A model generated the notes under the pieces. The model ran no database searches, had not been told where the DNA came from, and was given only the letters and a program-made list of their open reading frames with translations. A program made the position numbers and the translations under genes. Below are positions 43,151-52,194 of a stretch of DNA of 64,000 nucleotides, piece by piece. The first letter of the stretch is position 1, and the number at the start of each line of letters is the position of its first letter. This stretch comes from Natrialba hulunbeirensis JCM 10989 (lineage in GTDB: Archaea; Halobacteriota; Halobacteria; Halobacteriales; Natrialbaceae): assembly GCF_000337575.1 (NCBI RefSeq), contig NZ_AOIM01000033.1, positions 46,874-110,873 of the forward strand, read 5' to 3'.

Positions 43151-44395
43151 TTACGCGAACAGTTGCCGTGCGTCGTCGAGGGCGGCAACCAGCTTGTCGA
43201 TCTCCTCGCGCGTGTTGTAGACGTAGAACGAGGCACGCGTCGAGGCCGGCACGCCGAGTTTGTCGTGGAGCGGCTGCGTACAGTGGTCACCGGCGCGGAC
43301 CGCGATCGTGTGATCGTTCATGATCGAGGTCAGGTCGTGGGCGTGGACGCCCTCGAGGTTGAAGCTGACGAGGCCACCGCGGTCTGGACCGCCTTCGGGG
43401 CCGTAGATTTCGACGTCCTCCTCGGCTTCGAGTCGGTCGTAGGCGTAGGCTGCGAGTTCCTCCTCGTGGGTCTCGATTCGATCCATGCCGATGTCTTCGA
43501 GCCAGTCCACTGCCGCGTGGAGGCCGACGGCTTCGGCGATCGGTGGCGTGCCGGGTTCGAACTTCCAGGGGAGTTCGCCCCAGGTAGAGTCTTCGAAGGT
43601 GACCTTGCGGATCATGCCGCCGCCGTAGAGGTATGGGTTCAGGTCCTCGAGGAGGTCTCGTTTCCCATAGAGAACGCCGATGCCGGTCGGGCCGGCCATC
43701 TTGTGGCCCGAGAAGGCGTAGAAGTCGGCGTCGATCTCCTTCACGTCCACGGGGCGGTTCGGGACGGCCTGTGCCCCGTCGATAAAGGAGAGCGCGTCGT
43801 GTTCGTGGGCGAGGTCGGTCAGTTCGGAGACGGGGTTGACGGTGCCGAGTGTGTTCGAGACGTGGACCGCCGAGACGATGGCGGTGTCGTCGTCGATGAG
43901 TTCGGCAGCGTGGTCCATGTCGAGTCGGCCGGTCTCGTCGACACGGATGTACTCGACGCTGGCACCGGTTCGTTTGGCGATCTGCTGCCAGGTGACGAGT
44001 GAGGCGTGGTGTTCCATCTCCGTGAGGACGACCGTGTCCTCGGGACTGAGTTCGGCCAGCCCCCAGGAGTAGGCGAGCAGGTTCTCGCCCTCGGTGGTGT
44101 TCTTGGTGAAGATGACCTCCTCGCGGCCGTCGGCGTTGATAAACTCGGCAACCCGATCGTGGGCCGCTTCGTAGGCCTCCGAGGCCTCCTGGCTCAGGTG
44201 GTGGATCCCGCGGTGGACGTTGGCGTTCGACTCCCGATAGTAGTCGCTCATCGCGTCGACGACTGGGTCCGGTGTCTGGGTCGTCGCCGCGTTGTCGAGG
44301 TAGACGACCTGCTGGCCGTCGAACTCGCGCTGGAGAATCGGGAACTCCTCGCGGATGGCCCCGACGTCGATCGCGTCGGCCTGCTGGTGACTCAT
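43151..44395 (-). CDS. sufS: Cysteine desulfurase
   Basis: The 414-residue fold-type I PLP enzyme has YLDNAATTQ at the start, Lys232 in SGHKMAGPTG (PLP Schiff base) and Cys372 in RAGDHCTQPL, which forms the persulfide. This composition and length fit the SufS (class II) group that partners SufU, encoded in this window. It supplies sulfur for Fe-S clusters. No sufBCD genes are within the window. Confidence 0.93.
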   Translation of the reverse strand: MSHQQADAIDVGAIREEFPILQREFDGQQVVYLDNAATTQTPDPVVDAMSDYYRESNANVHRGIHHLSQEASEAYEAAHDRVAEFINADGREEVIFTKNTTEGENLLAYSWGLAELSPEDTVVLTEMEHHASLVTWQQIAKRTGASVEYIRVDETGRLDMDHAAELIDDDTAIVSAVHVSNTLGTVNPVSELTDLAHEHDALSFIDGAQAVPNRPVDVKEIDADFYAFSGHKMAGPTGIGVLYGKRDLLEDLNPYLYGGGMIRKVTFEDSTWGELPWKFEPGTPPIAEAVGLHAAVDWLEDIGMDRIETHEEELAAYAYDRLEAEEDVEIYGPEGGPDRGGLVSFNLEGVHAHDLTSIMNDHTIAVRAGDHCTQPLHDKLGVPASTRASFYVYNTREEIDKLVAALDDARQLFA

Positions 44396-44843
44396 TGGCG
44401 TCTAGGAAGTCCTCGATGCAAAACACTCCTTCGGTCCGGTTCGGTTGGGTCCAGTTACCCATCTCGCAGGGCAGCAACAACAGGGCTGATTTTGCCTCGA
44501 TCAGCCGCGAGTCAGTGTCCGCACATCGTCGCGGCTAGGCGATACGTGTGCGTCGAACGGGATGGGAGTCGGAAGGAAGTGGGATGCGGCAGGCGACGAA
44601 CTGTGTATGGCGCAGTTCGGATGATGTGGTGTGGGGATGATGTGGCGGCCTGCCGTATCAGTTCATAGCGGTGGTAGCTCCATAGCCGTGTTGCCAAATA
44701 TATTTGGTAGTCACGAGACTGGCCTCATTCTCGGCTCAATTTCGACGTATTCTCGGCTCGCATCACTCACTTCGTGCCCAGTCCCGGCTTACTCCCAATC
44801 CAGTCCTGGCTCACTTCCAACCCACTCCCGGCTCACTCTCAAC
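44396..44843. other. 448-bp stretch between sufS and the PspAB-like gene
   Basis: No supportable gene. It contains the sufS promoter side, an AT-rich patch around 44695-44705, and three tandem 22-bp repeats at the right end (annotated separately). The ORFs present are shadows. Confidence 0.55.
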
Positions 44844-44844
44844 T
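44779..44844. repeat. Three imperfect 22-bp tandem repeats
   Basis: Units at 44779-44800, 44801-44822 and 44823-44844 (CAGTCCCGGCTTACTCCCAA-type) follow each other without gaps; a partial fourth (CACTCCCAGGG) begins at 44845. The last copies reach the stop codon of the gene on the minus strand. They look like a short minisatellite in the 3' untranslated region. Confidence 0.6.
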
Positions 44845-45449
44845 CACTCCCAGGGATGCGTCCCCCGCTGACTCGGCCACAGCGGATACCAGTACTCCTT
44901 CTCGCGCTCGATTTGCAATTCACCATCGAGGGCAGCCTCCAGTTTGAACTCCGCACTCGAGTCCCGCTCCCGACCGGACCGTGGCGCGAAGGGGTAGTAG
45001 GCACCGCGGCGGAACGAATAGATCCAGTAGGCCGTCCCACCCCGGTTCTCGTAGGCGAAGACCGCGGCGAGCAGCCGCGAGCCGTAGCCGCGCTCGATGA
45101 ACGTATCCGCGGCGAAGTGCATGCTCGTGATCAGGTCCTCTGGATCGCTGTCCTCGAGGACGACCCAGTGATAGCCGTGGTCGTCGTCGGTGACGGTGAA
45201 CTCGGTGCCGGTATCTTCCTGGCCGGCTTCGAGGATCGCCTCGACCTCGTCGACCGCGTCGCGGAAGCTGTGGGAGTCGACGCCGGAGAAACAGAGCGCG
45301 CCGATATCGAGTGATTGGTACCCTAACTCCGCCTCCATCGTCAGATAGGCGGTGCTCATCCCGAAGAGGTCCTCGGGGTCGGCGTCGCGTCTGGCGTCAG
45401 TCTCGGCGCGCAGTCCGAGCGCGGCACGGAGTCCGTCCAGCAGTCCCAT
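44844..45449 (-). CDS. PspAB-like haloarchaeal protein
   Basis: The 201-residue protein starts MGLLDGLRAALGLRAETDA and contains DPEDLFGMSTAYLTME and ENRGGTAYWIYSFRRGAYYPFAPRSG. I recognise this as close to the PspA-associated PspAB family of haloarchaea, often next to an HtpX protease. Here no htpX or pspA is adjacent, and the neighbours are sufS and a SWIM protein. It is soluble, without signal peptide. The name is from recollection of the N-terminus, so certainty is moderate. Confidence 0.6.
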   Translation of the reverse strand: MGLLDGLRAALGLRAETDARRDADPEDLFGMSTAYLTMEAELGYQSLDIGALCFSGVDSHSFRDAVDEVEAILEAGQEDTGTEFTVTDDDHGYHWVVLEDSDPEDLITSMHFAADTFIERGYGSRLLAAVFAYENRGGTAYWIYSFRRGAYYPFAPRSGRERDSSAEFKLEAALDGELQIEREKEYWYPLWPSQRGTHPWE

Positions 45450-45752
45450 ATCGGGGAGAACGGAGCCATCCTCTTAGAACTCACCTATTGTGACCAGCAG
45501 TGATCGCCACACCATGGTCGAACCGGTTTGTCATCACGCCGTACTCGAGCTACTTCGTCACTACACCGTGATCGAACCACAGCGACGGTAAGATGACGCT
45601 TTCCGAACACACCGAGACTGTCACACAACCCAACGGTCAGCCCCAGTCAGCAGTCAGTGATTCCGACGGACAGGGCCGTTATACCCTTCCAGCACGTATC
45701 TCTGATGAATAGCCACCCGACCAATCCCGCGACAGTCTCACCCGACGCACCC

Positions 45753-46415
45753 ATGAAAACAACAGCGTCACCGAAAGCACCGCTTCCAGTACAGACACCG
45801 AACCAACTCGAGGAGCGCTCGCGCCGCGCCCGGACCGAACCGATGTCCGTCCTCCCGCTCGGCGACGGCCTCTACGAGGTCGAGTCCGCGAGCGATCACA
45901 CCTACCTCGTCGACCTCGGGGCGGGCCGGTGTACCTGCCCAGATCACATCTTCCGCAGCGTTCGTTGCAAGCACATCCGCCGCGTCGCCATCGAGATCAC
46001 CGACGGCCGCACCCCGCCACCGGGACAGCTCGCCGTGGAGTGCCAGAACGCCGACTGTCACGAGTCGGTTTTCGTCGCCGAGGACGATGACAACGGCATT
46101 GCCACCAACGACGAAGAGTCCGGGCAACCCGTCTACTGCGAGACACACACGCTCTGGCCGGGTGACACGGTTGTCGACCGCGAGACGGGCGACCGGCTCA
46201 CCGTCGTCGACATCTCGGACCTCCGAGCGGACGCGGTCCGGATCGACGCCGCGGACTGCACCGTCGCGGAGTACGGCACGAATTCGGAATACGACTCCGA
46301 CGTGCCCGTCGTCGGCGTCGTCTACCCGCACGCGACTGTACGACCGAACGGCGTCGTCCCCAACTCGTTGCGGGTGTACGTCTTCCCGCGGACGCGACTC
46401 GAGAAGCGCGACTGA
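45753..46415 (+). CDS. SWIM zinc-finger protein
   Basis: The start is uncertain. An ATG at 45753 (MKTTASPKAPLPVQTPN) fits related proteins; an ATG at 45705 is also in frame. The SWIM motif CTCPDHIFRSVRCKH (CxC...CxH) lies near residue 80 and binds zinc, often in DNA or protein contacts. A second cysteine group follows (CQNADCHES and YCETHTLWP), suggesting a further zinc site. The last part is a beta-rich domain of about 90 residues. Function unknown. Confidence 0.8.
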   Translation: MKTTASPKAPLPVQTPNQLEERSRRARTEPMSVLPLGDGLYEVESASDHTYLVDLGAGRCTCPDHIFRSVRCKHIRRVAIEITDGRTPPPGQLAVECQNADCHESVFVAEDDDNGIATNDEESGQPVYCETHTLWPGDTVVDRETGDRLTVVDISDLRADAVRIDAADCTVAEYGTNSEYDSDVPVVGVVYPHATVRPNGVVPNSLRVYVFPRTRLEKRD

Positions 46416-46517
46416 GGCGCCATCCGAGCACACGTTCGGGATCGCTTGGAAACAGTACACAACTGAGAAACTGTTTCGGTACTCCCGTTTTATTGAGACA
46501 CGGTAACAATTGCGTGC

Positions 46518-48404
46518 ATGGACACGGACACCGGGATCGACTACGGCACCTTTGAGGAAGGCCGCCACGTCAATTACTGGGAACTCGATCAGACGCTCCA
46601 GCGCGAGCTTCGACGCGTCTACACCGGCGACGAGTTCGACTGGGCCGAATCGCGACTTTCCGCGTTCGGCGAAACCGTCGGCCACACCATCGCGGACAAC
46701 GCCGACGACATCGACGACCATGGCCCCGAACTCGAGCCCTACGACAAGTACGGCGAGGTACAGAACTGGGTTCGGTATCCGGAAAAACAGTACGAGAACG
46801 AACGCCTGGCCTACGGACAGGGCATCGTCGCGGATTCCTTCGAAGCGCCGCCAGGTCGCGACGAGCCGATGCCGCTCTCGCACAACCTCGCGATGCAGTA
46901 CCTGCTCTCCTACGCAGATCCGGGCTTTGACTGCCCGGTTGCGATGACCGCCGGCGCGGCGCTCGTCCTCGAGAAGTTCAGTCGCGAGGGCGAAGACGAC
47001 GTGCTGCGTGAGTACTACGACGCGCTCACGAGTCGCGACTACGAGGACCTGATCGAGGGCGCGATGTTCCTCACCGAAAAGCAAGGCGGCAGCGACGTCG
47101 GCGCGAACGAGACCCGCGCGGAGTGGGACGAGAGCGCGGGCTACTGGCGACTCACCGGCGAGAAGTGGTTCTGTTCGAATATCGACGCCGAAGGGACCCT
47201 CGCACTCGCCCGGACCGAGGACGCACCGGCGGGAACCGCGGGTCTCTCGATGTTCCTCGTGCCTCACGGAGACCCGGATAGCACGAACCATGACAGTGAT
47301 CGTGACCGTGACCGTGACGACCCCCTGACCAAGGGCCAGCGACGCGAAGACGGCCCGCTCTCGCCCGAGGACGTCAACGACCAGCGCTACCGCCGACTCA
47401 AAGATAAGCTCGGGACGATTTCGGTCCCCACCGGTGAGGTCGAGTTTACCGGTGCGAAGGCGTATCTCGTCGGTGAGGAAGAACACGGCTTCCGGCAGAT
47501 GGCCGAGATGCTCAACCTCGAACGTCTCTCGAACGCGGCCGCCTCCTGTGGCATCATCGGCCGCGTCCTCCTCGAGAGCAAGATCTACGCCGCAAATCGC
47601 GAGGCCTTCGGCGAGACGATCGACCAGTACCCGCTGATGCGCGCGGATCTGGTCGACATGGCCGTCACCCACGAGGCCGCGACGACGTACACCTTCGAGG
47701 CGGCGCGACTACTCTCGAAGCGTGAACGGGCAGCAAGAGCCGGCGAAACGGCCGACGACGCCTACCGGCTCATGCGACTGCTGATCCCCATCGCCAAGGC
47801 CCGCACCGCCCGCATAGCCGTCGACACCGCCTCCTACGGGATGGAAATCCACGGCGGCAACGGCTACGTGAACGAGTTCGTCACCAACCGCCTGCTCCGA
47901 GACGCACAGGTCCTCCCGATCTGGGAGGGCACTGAGAACATCCTCTCGCTTGACGTCCTCCGAGCGCTCGAACGCGAAAACGCCCACGAACCACTGCAGG
48001 CCGCGATCAGCGAGCGACTCGAGTACGTCTCGCATCCAGCGCTGGCAGATGCCGCCGCGACGGTCGAAGGTGAGTTCCACGACCTGATGGGGGCGCTCGC
48101 GACGCTCGCCGGCGAGGACTCCGAGTACGCGCAACTGTCCGCAAAGCGCCTCGCACACTACGTCTTCGATGTCTTTACCGCTGCGGTGTTGCTCGAGCGT
48201 GCACAGCGCGACCTGGCGGCCGAGGATGAGAACGGCCGACTGGCGCTCGTCGCAAACCACTTCGTCTCGAGAGAACTCACGGACCAGGAGGCGCGCGGGA
48301 TCACGAGCGGCGACCGGTTCGCACTCGAGGCGTACGAGTCGATCGTCCGCTACGAGTCAGTCACTGCTGAGGGCGCTCGCGAAATCGTGGCAGAATCGGA
48401 GTAG
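46518..48404 (+). CDS. AidB-like acyl-CoA dehydrogenase family flavoprotein
   Basis: The 628-residue protein is longer than typical acyl-CoA dehydrogenases and matches AidB in layout. Visible motifs are MFLTEKQGGSDVGAN (FAD/substrate), WRLTGEKWFCSNIDA, a long Asp/Arg insertion near residues 255-290, RLSNAAASCGIIGR, the segment HGGNGYVNEF and the catalytic Glu in PIWEGTENI. A helical tail of about 120 residues completes the AidB-type C-terminus. AidB in E. coli is linked to alkylation response; the physiological substrate here is unknown. Confidence 0.85.
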   Translation: MDTDTGIDYGTFEEGRHVNYWELDQTLQRELRRVYTGDEFDWAESRLSAFGETVGHTIADNADDIDDHGPELEPYDKYGEVQNWVRYPEKQYENERLAYGQGIVADSFEAPPGRDEPMPLSHNLAMQYLLSYADPGFDCPVAMTAGAALVLEKFSREGEDDVLREYYDALTSRDYEDLIEGAMFLTEKQGGSDVGANETRAEWDESAGYWRLTGEKWFCSNIDAEGTLALARTEDAPAGTAGLSMFLVPHGDPDSTNHDSDRDRDRDDPLTKGQRREDGPLSPEDVNDQRYRRLKDKLGTISVPTGEVEFTGAKAYLVGEEEHGFRQMAEMLNLERLSNAAASCGIIGRVLLESKIYAANREAFGETIDQYPLMRADLVDMAVTHEAATTYTFEAARLLSKRERAARAGETADDAYRLMRLLIPIAKARTARIAVDTASYGMEIHGGNGYVNEFVTNRLLRDAQVLPIWEGTENILSLDVLRALERENAHEPLQAAISERLEYVSHPALADAAATVEGEFHDLMGALATLAGEDSEYAQLSAKRLAHYVFDVFTAAVLLERAQRDLAAEDENGRLALVANHFVSRELTDQEARGITSGDRFALEAYESIVRYESVTAEGAREIVAESE

Positions 48405-48446
48405 CCGCGAGAAGCGGACAAGAAGACGGATTGTAGCGACTCGGCG

Positions 48447-48971
48447 CTACTCGAGTGCCCGCGCCGCTTCCTCGATATCCATTACGCCCTGTTCGACTGC
48501 GTTGAGTACCCGAAGAATGTCCTCGTCTGGACCGTCGTCGCCGTCTTCGTCACCGAGTTCGTCGAGCGTGACCTTTGCCGAGGCACCGACGAACTCCGCG
48601 AAGTCGGTGCCGTCGGCGAGTGCGGTCTCTTTTTTCACGCGGTAGTTCCCGCCGTCAGTGACGTGCAGGTCTGCGGGGTGGAAGAAGTACCAGTCTTCGC
48701 GGTCGAAGCGGACGCCGATTCGGGGTTTCGCGCCGAAGTTCTGTGCGAAGTAGATGAGTGCCTCGACCTCTTCGCCGGTGAGATAGATCGGGTCGCCGGC
48801 GCTTGATTTGGCTTCGATCGCGTAGAACTGTTCGCCGTCGCCGGCGAGTACGTCGGGGAGTTCGCGTTCGGTCGCCGAACCGCTTGCGGGCGCGCGCATC
48901 ACCGCGAAGCCGGCCTCGTCGAGTTCGTTGACGAGTTCGCGTTCGCGGCGGTCGCCCTTCGCCTGAGACAT
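48447..48971 (-). CDS. hjc: Holliday junction resolvase Hjc
   Basis: The 174-residue archaeal resolvase carries the nuclease residues: acidic [10 protein letters not shown] (Glu near 10-12), RELPDVLA (Asp40) and YAIEAKSS (Glu53, Lys55), plus the family GSATE segment. The C-terminal about 60 residues are an acidic haloarchaeal extension ([13 protein letters not shown]) with a helix. It cuts four-way junctions made by RadA. Its stop lies 42 bp from the AidB-like gene, convergent. Confidence 0.93.
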   Translation of the reverse strand: MSQAKGDRRERELVNELDEAGFAVMRAPASGSATERELPDVLAGDGEQFYAIEAKSSAGDPIYLTGEEVEALIYFAQNFGAKPRIGVRFDREDWYFFHPADLHVTDGGNYRVKKETALADGTDFAEFVGASAKVTLDELGDEDGDDGPDEDILRVLNAVEQGVMDIEEAARALE

Positions 48972-49057
48972 ACGGGTAGTTCGTCGAGGGGTGGTAATAA
49001 ACCGGGCGAAGCGCCAGCCCGGAGCGCTGCAAAAGTGATCAGCGAGCTGTCGTGACG

Positions 49058-49882
49058 TTACAGCGGGAGCGCAGCGACGAGACCGCCAGCGAGAGCCATC
49101 GCCGTCTCGAGTTCCTCCGGCGCGTACCGAACCACGAGATAGAGGATCGCGAACTGAATCGCGTTGAACGCGGCGTGAGCTGCCGTCGGAACGAGCAGGT
49201 TGTCGGTCCGCGCATACAGGTAGCCGAAGATCAGCGAGCCGCCGAAGACGACGGCGAGCGAGACGCCAATCGCGCCGAGCGGGGCGAACGAGCCATCGGC
49301 TGCGAGCGCGTAGGCAGGGATGTGAACCAGCGCGAAAATCGCGCTCGTGACGACGACTGCACCGATGCGAGAGAAGCCGGCGTACAGTCGCTTCTGGATC
49401 ACGTTTCGGAAGAGGAACTCCTCTGCGGGCGCGTTGAAGAGGAAGACGATCACGATCATGAGCAGAATCATGTTCGGGTCGTCACCTACCAGTGTCATCA
49501 CCTGATTCTCGGAGGAGGGCAACTGGAGTACCGTCGCGACGAGATTGACGACCATCACGAATGCGATGCTGCCAACGATACCGATGCCGACGTAGATCCA
49601 GCCGCGACGCGAGGGCCACTCGAGATCGAGCCAGTCCCACCCTCGTCCCGTATAGCGGAGATAGAGGCCGCCGACGAGGAAGAAACCGACGAAGTTCAGG
49701 GTGAGGAGGACGAAGATTGCGGCGTTCGAGGCGTCACCTGGTGACTCGAGGAGCGTCGGATCGAGCAAGAACGCCGGCAGTGTGACGAATTCAGCGGCGA
49801 CTAAGCCGAGTATCGCGAGGCCGAAGCCGACGAGGGTCGATCGGAGCGGCCCGTCCGTCCGTTGCTGTGGGGACGTTTCCAT
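49058..49882 (-). CDS. CPBP-family intramembrane metalloprotease
   Basis: The 274-residue integral protein has about eight hydrophobic segments. It shows the CAAX protease/bacteriocin-processing signature: [13 protein letters not shown] (EExxxR), [10 protein letters not shown] (FxxxH) and HAAFNAIQF (HxxxB). The predicted job is prenyl-protein or peptide processing within the membrane; many archaeal members have unknown substrates. No bacteriocin gene is near. It diverges from nothing nearby, and a DoxX gene follows 134 bp away on the same strand. Confidence 0.88.
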   Translation of the reverse strand: METSPQQRTDGPLRSTLVGFGLAILGLVAAEFVTLPAFLLDPTLLESPGDASNAAIFVLLTLNFVGFFLVGGLYLRYTGRGWDWLDLEWPSRRGWIYVGIGIVGSIAFVMVVNLVATVLQLPSSENQVMTLVGDDPNMILLMIVIVFLFNAPAEEFLFRNVIQKRLYAGFSRIGAVVVTSAIFALVHIPAYALAADGSFAPLGAIGVSLAVVFGGSLIFGYLYARTDNLLVPTAAHAAFNAIQFAILYLVVRYAPEELETAMALAGGLVAALPL

Positions 49883-50015
49883 ATCGTGGCGATTGGGCGG
49901 CCGGCCTCTTGGGCGTTCCTCTCTCGTATTCCGATTGACGTGTCGTCGGGAGCCAGCGAGAGTACAACAGAAAGAGACAGAAGGGGTGAAGCGGCCGATG
50001 CGTTGGCCGTCCTCG

Positions 50016-50549
50016 TCAGCCGAGCAGGTAGCGAAGCGCCGGATAGCGCTCCACGATTGGGTGCGTCTCGATGTAGCGGTCCAGGCCGAGGATTCGGCCG
50101 GCCGCGAACGCCCCGAGGGCCAGGAAGACCGCCGCGTAGACGAGTTGGTCGTTGACCAGGCCGCCGGCGACCTCCCAGCTACCGAAGTAGAACAGCACCA
50201 TCTGGAATGCTGCTCCGAGTGCCGCGAGGCGGACGAACGCGCCTGCGATCAGCGCGACGCCGATGAGCACCTGCGTGACCGGGACGATCACGTCGACAGC
50301 GCCCATCAACGGCTCGCTCGCCGCCATCAGTCCGTACAGTCCACTCGCCGGGCTCGCCGGGTCGACGTTGGCCAGATACCCGTACGCACTGAACTCACCG
50401 GTCAGTTTCCCCCAGCCCGCAGTTACCATCACCCAGCCCATCAGAAGCCGGAGTCCGACGACCGCCCACGCACTCAGCTGGTGTGGCCGCCCGTCAATCG
50501 TCACGCCACCGAGGCGGCTTTCCAACCGGTTCATCGAAGTTGCTTCCAT
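50016..50549 (-). CDS. DoxX-family membrane protein
   Basis: The 177-residue protein has about four hydrophobic segments. The DoxX-type features are the LRLLMGWVMVTAGWGKLTG start, the PVTQVLIGVALIAGAFVRLA part and a C-terminal short soluble tail. DoxX/DoxD proteins belong to terminal oxidase or thiosulfate:quinone oxidoreductase complexes in some archaea; in haloarchaea the function is open. It is on the same strand as the CPBP gene and upstream of it. Confidence 0.85.
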   Translation of the reverse strand: MEATSMNRLESRLGGVTIDGRPHQLSAWAVVGLRLLMGWVMVTAGWGKLTGEFSAYGYLANVDPASPASGLYGLMAASEPLMGAVDVIVPVTQVLIGVALIAGAFVRLAALGAAFQMVLFYFGSWEVAGGLVNDQLVYAAVFLALGAFAAGRILGLDRYIETHPIVERYPALRYLLG

Positions 50550-50716
50550 TATCGGTCACCTCTACGGATACAGGTTGGACCTCACAACACGTATAACGGG
50601 ACAACCGTTCCCAGCCGGCAGGAAACCGCTCCCACCAGAGAAGCCGTTTTTTCGCGGGCAGATATCCAGACAGCGCCCGCTCAGAAATCGAGGCCACACT
50701 CAAACCGAGGCCACGC

Positions 50717-51568
50717 TCAAAACCCCGGGCCAACCGCATAGAACAGACTGATAGCACCGACGACACCGAGCACGAGCGCACTCCGGGTCACCCACGGCTC
50801 CCAGCGCTCTCGCACGCTGTTCACCCGCACCGTCTGGACGTGTTTCACCTGCTTAATTCCAGCCTCGGTGCGATAGGTGAGCACCACCGGCACCGAATAC
50901 CGTCCCGGCGGCGCATCCGTTCGCGTATTGCACTCGAGTATGTACGCCGGCTCCTCGCGCCGATTGCCGTCGAGTGGCTTCTGTTGGAGCCCGTACTCGC
51001 TGCCGCCAGCGGCGTCGACATCCGACTGGAACACAGACGGGCCAGGCGACTCTGGCGTGTCCGACCGAGTAGGGGTACTCGAGTTCGAATCCGTATCGTC
51101 CGCTTCGCGAGAGTGAGTGGCTCCGCGGCCGGCGGCGTTGCGGCGAATCGTTCCCGGCTCTTCCAGGTCGAGAACGCCGTCGTGGCCGTGAAAGACGCTG
51201 AGCGCGTCCGCAGAAACGCTGCCACAGCCAGAGACGAAGACACCGAGTTCGATCTGCTCGCCCGGATTGATCCGCTCTCGCCTGAGAAAGACGTCGAGGT
51301 CGGGGTCGTCGAGCGAGCCAGCGCCCTCGATAGCGAGACTGATCTCGAGTGGGCCGTTTGCGTCGATTTGCGAGTGGGTGAGTAGCGGTCCGATCGAGTA
51401 CGAGCCAGGCTCCGGTTCGGGTGGAAAGTGCTGTGCCGTCGGTTCAGCGTCGCTATCGTCAGTTGTGGTGGTCCCGGTGGGCTCACTGTCTACAGCCGCT
51501 GCAGACTCGCGTACGTCCTCCGCGTTCGATGTGCTCATATCAGCGGCTTCGGGCGACGGCTCGGCCAT
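50717..51568 (-). CDS. C-terminally anchored protein, unknown function
   Basis: The start is uncertain. ATG 51568 (MAEPSPEAADMST) is used; a GTG at 51586 overlaps the pseudogene end, and an ATG at 51538 is possible. The protein has an acidic, disordered N-terminal part and a beta-rich domain (PGEQIELGVFVSGCGSVSAD, YSVPVVLTYRTEAGIKQVKH). One C-terminal hydrophobic helix (TRSALVLGVVGAISLFYAV) ends it, so it is likely a tail-anchored protein with its bulk inside or outside the cell. No family recognised. Confidence 0.65.
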   Translation of the reverse strand: MAEPSPEAADMSTSNAEDVRESAAAVDSEPTGTTTTDDSDAEPTAQHFPPEPEPGSYSIGPLLTHSQIDANGPLEISLAIEGAGSLDDPDLDVFLRRERINPGEQIELGVFVSGCGSVSADALSVFHGHDGVLDLEEPGTIRRNAAGRGATHSREADDTDSNSSTPTRSDTPESPGPSVFQSDVDAAGGSEYGLQQKPLDGNRREEPAYILECNTRTDAPPGRYSVPVVLTYRTEAGIKQVKHVQTVRVNSVRERWEPWVTRSALVLGVVGAISLFYAVGPGF

Positions 51569-51582
51569 TCGATACGTGACCG

Positions 51583-52166
51583 TCACACCCAGCCACTTTC
51601 AGCGTGGTGGCCGTTCAGACAGCCAAGGAAGATTGTATCGGCACCAAGCCCCACGTTAGCAATACCAACGGCCGTTTGACTAAGTTTGTTGTGGACTTCG
51701 TCTTCGAGGGACACTGAGGGTTATCCGCGTTTCCTCGATCACGTGCTGGCCCTCGGAGACGGTATCTCACAACTCGGCTACTTCGTCAGTCAGACTGTCG
51801 TGCCCTTCGTCGGTCATCGATCCAGCGCTCTTGGTGAACCTCAAAAACCAGCGCCTGTAGTTGCCCGTCAAAGAGCGACACCACCTCGTCGATGACAGTG
51901 CTGGCAGTGGCGTCCCCGAGTGCGGCCGCGGCAATCACGTCGGCGACCTCGACGGTCCTTGTGCCCGGATGGATACGGACGTTCAAGAAGTCAGCGTCCA
52001 TGCGCTCCTCGAGTGCACGCTGAATCGGCTGGTCTAACGATTGACCGCCATCACCGAGCACGTTAAGCACCGTGTTAGGCACCTCGTCTTGACTCGTGCC
52101 AGTGCCCTTGAGGGCGCGCTGGATGGTCCCGCCGAGAGGCTGATCCTCGCCGCCGACATCGATCAT
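51583..52166 (-). pseudogene. Decayed second DUF4157 gene
   Basis: Reading from 52166, the first about 70 residues (IQRALKGTGTSQDEVP and QPIQRALEERMDADFLNVR) are a close relative of residues 88-140 of the intact DUF4157 protein. The zinc segment with HELAH is missing. From about 51829, in another frame, the C-terminal part is recognisable: SLTDEVAEL, a TGA (51767-51769) where the intact protein has Arg, TVSEGQHVIEETR, a frameshift near 51710, and SLEDEVHNKLSQTAVG. So it has an internal deletion, at least two frameshifts and a stop. It lies directly behind the partner gene. Confidence 0.85.
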
Positions 52167-52194
52167 ATTCTGGGGTTCTCTATAGCGTCCTTAC

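Noticed and set aside
45768-47672. 634-residue ORF opposite the SWIM and AidB-like genes
   Set aside because: It crosses two confident plus-strand genes and an intergenic gap; no coding support.
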